DNA of 64,000 bases, taken from positions 8,734,001-8,798,000 of the forward strand of contig OY759218.1 in the NCBI GenBank assembly GCA_963662175.1. The letters are read 5' to 3'. Below are positions 56,278 through 64,000 of this stretch, piece after piece. The notes under the pieces are model-generated. The model saw only the letters and a program-made list of their open reading frames with translations, made no database searches and was not told the DNA's origin. Source of the stretch: Aradus depressus. Lineage: Eukaryota; Arthropoda; Insecta; Hemiptera; Aradidae. The position numbers and the translations under genes are program-made. Position 1 is the first letter of the stretch; the number at the start of each line of letters is the position of its first letter.

Positions 56278-57497
56278 GGGACTTCTCAATACTTACTCTT
56301 ACTCCGTTGGCGACGAACCCTGAAGATCCTTATCCGCCCACATTAGCCTTCTCCATCGGGATCTGTTGTGCGCCACCGGTCGCCAGTTCACCACGTGGTG
56401 TTCCACAGCATCCTTCTTCACCAGGTCAGTCCACCTCAGCCGTGGTCTTCCTCGTGATCTGGCTCCTTGGACCTGAGCGTCCATGATGCGTTCTATGGCT
56501 GTCTGCGGTCCGCTTCTCACCACGTGTCCAGCCCATCTTAAGCGCTGTGATTTCATACCTGCAACTACGGTCGGGTGTTGCCAGAAGATGTCCCTCAGCT
56601 CCCTGTTGGTTATGATCCTCCACTCTTGAGTTTCTTTATCCTTGACCGGACCTGCTATTTTACTCAGGACTTTATTTTCAAACGTCTGGAAACGTTTCTC
56701 CAGATGTGAGGTCAGGGTCCAGGTTTTACACCCATAGATCAGAACGGGCTTTACCATGGAGCTGTAGATCCTATACTTCAGGTTCCTTGACAAGGCTCTG
56801 GACCGTAGCAGCTTGATGACAGAGAAATACGCTCTTTGGGCCTGCAGAAGTCTTCTGTCCACCTCCTCCAGCATCGAGTTGATGCTAGTTACCGTGGACC
56901 CGAGATACCTGAAGTTCTCAACTCTTGGGAAGGAGAAGGTCCCCACATTTAATTCCTGCTCCAGATGGATATTCTTACTGACTATAAGGTAGTCGCTCTT
57001 GTCGACATCAACTTCCAGCCCTACTCTGTAGCTGTGCTTAAGTAGTTTGCCCGCCTTACTTTTAACTTCTTCTGGGCTGTTTCCTAAGAAGGACACGTCA
57101 TCCGCATACGCCAGGACTCCGTTTTCTCCGGCTATCTGGGTGCCTTCCTAGTTTCTCATCACCTGCCTTATCACTCGCTCAAGGGCCAGGTTGAACAGGA
57201 GAGGGGAGAGGCAGTCACCTTGCTTGAGGCCACTCCTAACATCGAAGGGCTCCGAAAGTTCTCCTTGGACCATAACTCTGCTTTTTGCGCCTTCGATACA
57301 TGCCTTTCTTTAACATTCTTATGAGTTTTTCAGGGGATTTAAATTCTCTCATCGTAGCCCACAGACTTTCCCGATGCATCGCGATGTATCGAGTCATGAG
57401 CAGCTCTGAAGTCTATGAATAGTGCATGGGTATCCTGTTGCATCTCCCATTGCTTTTCTAGAATTCGTCTGAGAACAAATAACTGGGACTTCTCAAT
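56278..57497 (-). mobile_element. 5'-truncated non-LTR retrotransposon with 13-bp target-site duplication
   Basis: Flanked by GGGACTTCTCAAT at 56278-56290 and 57485-57497. The interior is RT coding sequence on the minus strand. The 3' end is short and closes with the duplicated AGTAAG-type units. It inserted into the modular repeat. Confidence 0.9.
56299..57475 (-). pseudogene. Non-LTR reverse transcriptase, C-terminal two thirds
   Basis: Reading from about 57475: LRRILEKQWEMQQDTHALFI then DFRAAHDSIHR (RT motif A region, Asp present), RVMVQGELSEPFDVRSGLKQ then GDCLSPLLFNL (motif B), and AYADDVSFLG (catalytic YADD, about 57090-57110). The open part then runs from 57096 to 56299 with VENFRYLGSTV, LIYGCKTWTL, TNRELRDIF, LRWAGHVVRS and SRGRPRLRWTDLVKKD. 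An in-frame TAG between motif B and YADD, and a frame change near 57340, make it a pseudogene. The endonuclease is missing through 5' truncation. Confidence 0.9.
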
Positions 57498-58525
57498 CCT
57501 CATACTAAATTTCGAATCGATATACTCATTATACCGGAAGTTATTACGGTATTTGAATCGACTCCCTTCTCTGGTCCTCCCTCCCTTTCCTTCAACTGAT
57601 TTCGCGAAAAATAAATAGGTGCCATCCTTACCGGCTTTTGAATTTAAATATTTCATGTGATACATTCATTACATCGGCAGTTATTGGGAATTTTGATTCG
57701 GCCCCCACCGATTCCCTCTCCCCTTCGGCTGATTCCGCCTACAATTCATAGGTGTCCTTAGAGAGCTTTAAATTTACTTATGAATTTCGCGTTTTCATGA
57801 CAGTTATTAAGAGTTTTTGAGTTAAGCCTCCCCCTTAATCCCCTTTTATTTGACCGCTTTTGGCTGAAAATCAACAGTTGTCATCCTTGGAGGATTGTGA
57901 ATGCAATTATAAAATTTCATGTCGATACGTTCGGGAGTTATCCTGTTCATAGACACACACGGAATTTTTTTTTTCATTTTTGGAATCTAGGATGTCGGAA
58001 AACATAAAATTCCGCATCGAATTTTTGACCTATCACATAACTTTACCTATACTCCGTATATCTGGGGAAGTAAAATTCTTTCTGTCTGGTGTGTCTATGA
58101 TCACGATAACTCCCGATAAGAATGTATGTATCTACATGAAATTTTATAATAGCATTCACAATCCTCCAAGGATGACACCTGTTGATTTTCAGTCAAATCG
58201 GGGAAAGAAAAGGGGGGAACTAGGGGGGAGGGTCAACTCAAAACCTTTCAATAACTGCCGGTGTGATGAATATAGACTTGAAAATTCATATGTAAATTCA
58301 AAGCACTTTAAGGACGACCGACACTAATGAATTGTCAGCGGAATCAGCCGAAGGAGAGGAGGAGCTTAACTCAAAAATCCCAATAGCTGCCAATGTAATG
58401 AATGTATCGACACAAAATTTAGTATGAGGATTCAGAAACCACAATAACTCAAAAAGTGAGTATGGCTTTGGAAGCAGAACAAAAACGTAATTAATCCGTG
58501 CTGGAGAAGTACATAGACGGTGATT
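57498..58525 (+). repeat. Modular repeat family, longest copy
   Basis: Successive modules of about 150 bp carry TCATTATACCGGAAGTTATT, TTACATCGGCAGTTATTGGG and similar anchors. The terminal segment ends ATCTGGGGAAGTAAAA at 58060-58075. A second tract (58085-58525) ends CGTGCTGGAGAAGTACATAG. It shows the family's architecture: two end types and variable modules. Confidence 0.8.
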
Positions 58526-58529
58526 CATC

Positions 58530-60185
58530 TTTTTTTATCAAAATTCACTCAAATTTCTTGCTCAGATAACTAAGTATTTTCTCCTGCCTCTGTCAACAAT
58601 TAAGTTAATACCCCGGTCGTCTACTGATAATTTATACGATGAATGTTTCGCTTCCGAAGACCTTTATGGTTTGTTTTGGAATGTTCTTACTATAAGACGG
58701 AACTGCTCAACGAGACAATCAAGACAAGTTATTTTCACTCAAATCGGTCGAATAACAAAAATTGAACAATCTAAAAGATGATGCAAGACTAGATCTCCAT
58801 CCAATTTTATATTCTCGTCGAAATCTAGGAATCCTAACTTCTTGGGTAAAAGCTATTCTGCCATCCTCAAAAGTACCTGACATCGCACAGACTTGAGACC
58901 ATCATTCAACGTCACCTCCGAACAAGGGCGTGCGCAAGATTTTTTTTCCTATAATTGGAAAACCTAAAGGCCGCGGTCTGGTTCCAACTGGAAATTAATT
59001 TTGAACCCACATTAGTAGCCATGGAAATTACTAAAAAATCAACTAAAAAATATTAAGTACCTATATACAACTATGTTAAGATTTAATTACCAATTATCAA
59101 AATTACTTATTCAATGTACTTTTTTTTTTTTGGAAGGGGAAAAGATAACATAAATTAAAAAAAAAAAATGTATTAAATATTTTTATACAATGGCAGTGGT
59201 AATTTTCATGGGCGTCCAACAAAAGTTTGACACAATATGGAAATGGAAATGTAATCTGAAGCTAAAATAAAAATGATCCACGAATGAGGTTCAGAAACGC
59301 ATCATTACAGAACATGTCACAGCCATTATCATTTTTGATTTATAAAAGTTCACACAAATATAATTGATTGACATAGGTATAGGTTAGACAATTCCTTATT
59401 CCTTTTAATCAGATTTTGTAATTCTTAAAAATGTAAAGATAAAATGCTAATCTCTCGATAATAAAAATATATGTACATAATTATCTACAAATATAAACAA
59501 TTGAATTTTTTTCATTAATATCTCATAAAAACTTTAGAAATCCAAGGACTTCTAACAATTTGAAAGAAACTAAAATATTAAATTAAAGTTAAATAGTGTA
59601 AGCCAAAAAAATAAACTATATCTAAAAAATTAATCTGGCTTTACAAGTGCAGTGGTTTTTGATCTTTTATGAGGAAAATACTACTTTAACAAGAATAAAA
59701 GTATATATAGTTAATCCTCAACCTTTTTATTTACCTATATGGAACATTTCTCAATAATATTTGAAGGTGTATAACTTATTAATTCATTTTAATTAACAAC
59801 CCTTGGCTTATACAACATTATTCTGTTTTATCATACATCTTAAATTTTTATATTTCCTGCAACGTGCACTATAAAAAAAAAAAAAAATGAAGAAAAAATA
59901 TGAATTATTTTCGAACCTACAGTTATTATTATCATGTACTGCAAACAATATCCCCTCCCCTCATTTATACTATTATGTATATTTTAAATCAATTTATCAA
60001 TATATTTTAAATCAATTTTTCAGACAGTATCTCATCTGTTATTTTCTTCAGATTCAGAAAGTAGATTTTTTAAATTGAAAAAATTACACAAATAGGAGAG
60101 AAATCCGCCAAATAACAGCGATTTTTTTTTAAATTTTACTATTTGCACAAATTCTATGAAATGAAGCATACGTAATTCCTTTTTC
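58530..60185. other. Intergenic AT-rich stretch
   Basis: 58885-58930 retains a piece of the SINE family 1 central domain (minus strand). Otherwise nothing recognised. Confidence 0.5.
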
Positions 60186-60190
60186 TTCGA

Positions 60191-60422
60191 ATAGATAATT
60201 AAAATACACAATTTGTTTGTCAAACTTCACTATATTCTTAAATAATCGACTAGTTTCGCCGTGTTAAGGCATTATCAAGAGTCACTTAAAACTGATGCCT
60301 TAACATGGCGAAACTAGTCGAGTATTTAAGAATATAGTGAAATTTGTCAAACAAATTGTGTATTTTAATTATCTATTCCTAGAATGGAGCTTCACAAAGT
60401 ATATCTGGAAACCATAAATCCT
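60191..60422. mobile_element. Second copy of the palindromic PLE-like element
   Basis: Arms 60191-60272 and 60295-60376 are near-perfect reverse complements. The 22-nt centre is what remains after loss of part of one arm relative to the copy at 511. The tail CCTAGAATGGAGCTTCACAA matches the first copy. Confidence 0.8.
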
Positions 60423-60499
60423 TTTTCTTTTAATAATGAGAAAACCCTTTCAATTATTTTCATATCTTCAATATTTTATACCTTCATATCAACTCAAAG

Positions 60500-60690
60500 A
60501 AAGTAATACTTGTAGATGTAATGAATGTATCGACGCGGAATTTTAATCGTGGATCCAGAACCCCATGAGGACGACATTTATTGATTTTCAGCTAAATAGA
60601 AAGGGTTTAAAGGGAGTGTGAAAACTTAGTTAATTACAAATAATTCGAGCTGGGAAAGTACATTGCCGGTGATTCACACTTTTTTTTTTC
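60500..60690 (+). repeat. Modular repeat family, one module plus end
   Basis: Module GTAATGAATGTATCGACGCG, then the end GAGCTGGGAAAGTACATTGC at about 60645. Confidence 0.7.
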
Positions 60691-61325
60691 ATTTAGAAAG
60701 AATCTACCGTGTGAATCTGACATATAAGGGACCATTTGAAAAACTCAAGTTACATGCTCTCGGGCTTAAAAAATTAATTGATAATAGCTTTGAGATCCTC
60801 TGGAGAATTGAGCTATAGTCTAAGAAGAAAAAAAAATCTATTTCGGAGAAATTAAGCCAGGCCATCTGATTTGGACACCCGATATATATAAAGGTTACCC
60901 AAGGTTCACAGCCAAACTCAGGAACTCATGAGGTGAACGTTAGTTAAGCCTGTCCATAAACATTGATAGAGCCCGCTTCTCACTCACACTGTCATTGATT
61001 CCCTCGTTCAAAATGGAAAAAAAAAAAAATGATCATTTTTAAATTGATTGTTGCATTCAAGAAGTGTGACAGGGACATGCGCTAAACTGGATTACTGGAA
61101 ACTGATATAGACATGAGGAAATAAAGCGCGTTCTAGCTTTCTTCTGGGGGGACAATGCACCGAAGCCACCTCAGAAAGGTCATAACAAAGTATGGGCCTG
61201 TACTGTGTTGAAAATTAACTTGTTCTTCTTACTGTTTCCTTTCAATGTTTACCGCATTACATAAAGAAAGCGCACATTTTTTTTTCAATTGAGTTGTAAT
61301 TTTTCAATTATAAAATAATGATAGT
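60691..61325. other. Intergenic stretch
   Basis: A TATATATAAAGG sequence at 60884 is promoter-like but no gene follows. 61110-61250 has a short open frame with only weak resemblance to a mariner N-terminus. Confidence 0.35.
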
Positions 61326-61329
61326 GTGA

Positions 61330-61617
61330 CTCGTGACCGGGCTTTAACTACGAGGTCATATCGCCTACTATATGAACCCGACTCTACTATGGGAGTCCTG
61401 AATATTGTCTACTCTAAATTTTTATTCACCTCGGGTAGGGGCCTTTAACGAGTACCTGACATCGAATAGGCGCGGGACCATCACTTAACGTCCCATCGGA
61501 AAGAATGCTTGCTCAAGGTTTATTTTACCTCCCAGATAAAAAAAACCTAAGGGCCTCGACCGGGTTTAGAACCCGCGATCTTGAGCTCAGTAAGTCTCTG
61601 AGCTCCGGCGTTAATAT
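61330..61617 (-). repeat. SINE family 1 copy
   Basis: Contains GACCGGGTTTAGAACCCGCG (B-box region), the central domain ACGTCCCATCGGAAAGAATG, and the 3' body with an internal deletion. The head ends near GAGCTCCGGCG. Confidence 0.8.
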
Positions 61618-62309
61618 AAACACAGCTTGAAAAAAAATTGAAGCTAACAAACCATGTTTGGAAAATATTTCGATTGATGTTTATCAAAAACAAAACCTGC
61701 CAAAATAAGAGCCTTGAGTATTCTCCTAGGTCAAATATTGGTTGAGTCAATAGTAATCATTTCAAGCTGCTTGAATAAACAAAAAAATCGCTATATTTGG
61801 CAAAACTTGCATAATGATTGTGAATTGAAATTGTTCATGGATCATAATTGTATTTTACCTTTAAAATAGTTGTTTACGTCACCTTCAGAAAAAAAGGTGG
61901 ATTATTATGTACCTGGTACTGATTTGTTTTTGTTTTCTTCACAAAATGACACATAATCTTCAATAACAAACTAGAAAACTTTACTAGAATTTATTGAGAC
62001 TACTATTTATTCGCAAATAACCGTCCCCACTTCACCAACATTTTCGATCACCAAATCAAATTCAATTCGAAATATGTTGGCCTGACTCGTTTTCTGAAGT
62101 TTGGTAAACACATATGGGTAACCCTTTTTATAACCATGTACATATGTATGTATAAATTATGCCTAAAAATATTTGTATTCATTAAGTAAAAAAATGTATC
62201 TAATTTATGTGTAAAAAAAACAGATTAAACGCTATACAGCCATAAATGGGAAGAATGACAAATGTTAAAAGACTTATATCCATTAATGGAGAAAAATTCG
62301 ATAAAAAAT

Positions 62310-62411
62310 TTAGTCAACAGGTAAGTGCTGAGTAACATGAGCTAACTTTTCTCTAAGCAAGCGGAATGAGGGACGATCTTCGGGAGCGTGAGTCCAGCAC
62401 TGTCTCATTAC
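62310..62411 (-). CDS. Terminal coding exon of a tyrosine kinase
   Basis: The acceptor TTATCATTTCAG precedes 33 codons and a TAA at 62310-62312. The peptide VMRQCWTHAPEDRPSFRLLR then EKLAHVTQHLPVD is the end of a protein tyrosine kinase domain (subdomain XI: CW, six residues, RPSF). The protein ends about 14 residues after RPSFR, so the kinase domain is at the C-terminus, as in Shark/Syk-like, Csk, Btk or JAK proteins. ACK and FAK, which continue beyond the kinase, fit less well. Upstream exons must lie beyond 64000; the PLE and SINE at 62870-64000 would sit in the preceding intron. Polyadenylation candidates (AATAAA, minus) are at 62006-62011 and 61990-61995. Confidence 0.85.
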   Translation of the reverse strand, partial: VMRQCWTHAPEDRPSFRLLREKLAHVTQHLPVD

Positions 62412-62871
62412 CTGAAATGATAAAAGATTTTAGTTAATGTACTTGACTATACATGAACACAAATATTGCATACGCATCTCAGCCGTTGAGAGTCAAACCC
62501 TAAGTAAACAGAATTGAGAAATATGGTTAGTCAGGTTGCTTTATGAGAAAAAAAGTAAGAACTGGGTATATATACGAAAAATCAATGCAACGTTCATGTT
62601 GAGCGCGTTTCAATAACATCAAATTGATAACGAACAAGCATTATTTATTGTAGAGGTTCTCCCGTCTTTCAACGACCAGTTACTTCTAAAAAGTTAAGTT
62701 CGATCATAACCATTTCACACTAAACTTTTATTCTGCATCCATTAGTGGTCTTAAAGATTTATACGAGTATATCTTGCATTTAACGAAGTATTGATTCTAA
62801 CTTTATTTCTATTGGAAAGCTATACGTTTTTCTATTGATTATAAAACTATATCAACCTTTTTTTTTTGACA

Positions 62872-63131
62872 TGCTCGGGCTGTAACTACGAATTTGTATC
62901 GCCTACAGCCATTTCGACGCTCTGGTGGCCTAATTCTATGGTGGGAGTCCTAATTACACCCAGGTATGAGCACGTCGTCCTTCGGATGGGACTTTAAGCG
63001 ATGGTCCCGAGCCTTAACGATGTCAGGTACTCGTTAAAGACTTCTACCCTAGGTGAATAAAAATTTTGGGTAGGCACAATTTAGGACTCTCACAGTAAAG
63101 TCGGGCTCATGTCCACCAGAGCGACGAAAGA
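62872..63131. repeat. Head-to-head SINE family 1 fragments
   Basis: 62872-62965 is the 3' end on the minus strand (CTCGGGCTGTAACTACGAAT, CTCTGGTGG). 62966-63131 is the central domain and 3' body on the plus strand, ending at CCACCAGAGCGACGAAAGAA. Confidence 0.75.
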
Positions 63132-63136
63132 AGAAA

Positions 63137-64000
63137 ATGTCCCAATTACATCAAAGTGCATACGAAAAATAGAAGTAAAGAAGCGGAAGAAGCAACAAGA
63201 AGAGCGGAATTGGAATGGCTACAACTGGAAATTAAACGATGGTACGGGATAAGAGATGAACTCAGTAAGTCTTACACCACTTAAGACAGGATTTATGTTC
63301 GCAGTACAACCATATAGAAATGGTTTTAATAGAGGATGTCAATACAAAAGAATGTACGTGCAACATTAAATAGATCTAAGTTCGTCATAAAAGGTATGTG
63401 TGCACAAAGACTTACAGTAATGAACCCCATAACTCCTAGACTAACAGGACTACCCAAAATTCACAAAGAAAATGTCCCAATAAGACCTGTAGTATCATTT
63501 ATCAACTCACCAACCCACAAATTACCTAAATTTCTAAATAAAAAACTGAGATCATTCATACAATTTCAACCCTCACACACGGTCATTAATTCTATAGACT
63601 TTGTAGAAAAAACCAAATCTATAAATATCACATCGGGGGCGAAACTATTGTCACTGGACGTAACCAATTTATTTACTAATATCCCCGTGGAGTAATGTCT
63701 CGACATTGTTAACACGTTGATAATTAATACGAAACATTCAATTTTTGGAAAAATAGAAATATATGACCTTTTAAAACTATGCACTAGCCAAAATTATTTC
63801 ATGTTCAATGAACAAATATATGAACAAAAAGACGGACTAGCCATGGGTTCCTGCTTGTCCCCCCTATTAGCTGACATTTTCATGGACCGCTTAGAGAAAC
63901 TCATCTTACGGAAAGCAATACACAATGATAAAATTAATTTCTGGTACCGTTATGTTGATGACATATGCATCCTATTAAATGGTTCTAATAGACAAATTAA
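63137..64000 (+). pseudogene. Penelope-like element reverse transcriptase (runs off the edge)
   Basis: From 63336 the frame reads NVRATLNRSKFVIKG, PRLTGLPKIHKENVPIRPVV, SLDVTNLFTNIPVE, then TAA at 63693-63695. The same frame continues with DGLAMGSCLSPLLADIFM and WYRYVDDICIL to the edge. PKIHK, the Asp of SLDVTNLFTNI, the AMGSxLSP and YVDD motifs are all PLE RT hallmarks. The single in-frame stop is the only lesion in more than 215 codons. The upstream part (63137-63335) is leader/N-terminal sequence with frame changes, also present at 24655-24755. The GIY-YIG domain would lie outside the window. Confidence 0.92.

Noticed and set aside
61110..61250. Mariner transposase N-terminus
   Set aside because: Resemblance limited to a few residues (WGDNAP, VWACTV), no start and no downstream domain.
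1..64000. CRISPR arrays, bacterial operons or phage genes
   Set aside because: All tandem repeats are contiguous satellites without unique spacers, and the coding signals are eukaryotic.

Overview
This is an AT-rich animal nuclear sequence, most likely from an insect. The evidence is spliced genes with GT/AG introns, an insect-type FoxD gene, tRNA-derived SINEs, and a dense mix of Penelope-like (PLE), non-LTR, mariner, pogo and hAT relics. A hemipteran is possible, but nothing here fixes the order. Most of the six-frame open reading frames are chance or repeat-derived. Only three host genes can be supported.

Host genes. (1) FoxD forkhead transcription factor, + strand, about 9.8-10.5 kb, with a TATA-like promoter upstream. 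(2) An Ataxin-7 homologue (SAGA deubiquitinase-module subunit), - strand, 54.5 down to 40.4 kb. I assembled 11 coding exons from splice sites; every junction keeps reading phase, and the model gives about 849 residues carrying both diagnostic zinc-binding motifs. Several of its exons are too short to show as long open frames. (3) The 3'-terminal coding exon of a tyrosine kinase, - strand, near 62.3-62.4 kb; the rest of that gene lies beyond the right edge.

Layout. 0-9 kb: SINE copies, a perfect 203-bp palindrome, a 69-bp satellite with tRNA T-arm/B-box sequence, a MITE-like inverted repeat, a 41-bp satellite, a broken repeat-encoded gene and a deleted mariner that carries a nested insertion. 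9.4-11.3 kb: FoxD. 11.3-40 kb: a gene desert of repeats, including inverted PLE terminal-repeat pairs, a pogo fragment, non-LTR fragments (endonuclease, RNase H, RT C-terminus), a hAT C-terminus, microsatellites and long poly-G/C runs. 40-54.5 kb: the Atxn7 gene, whose introns hold an LTR-like segment, a 145-bp satellite, a SINE with target-site duplication and a PLE GIY-YIG relic. 54.5-62.3 kb: intergenic, with a 5'-truncated non-LTR RT fragment flanked by a 13-bp target-site duplication. 62.3-64 kb: kinase exon, SINE pieces and a nearly intact PLE reverse transcriptase running off the edge.

The most unusual signal is a set of PLE terminal repeats arranged as inverted pairs. Several contain hammerhead-ribozyme-like cores (CTGANGA, a small hairpin, then GAAA). 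A second is a modular interspersed repeat family with TACTTCCCCAGC at both ends and a variable number of roughly 150-bp internal modules.
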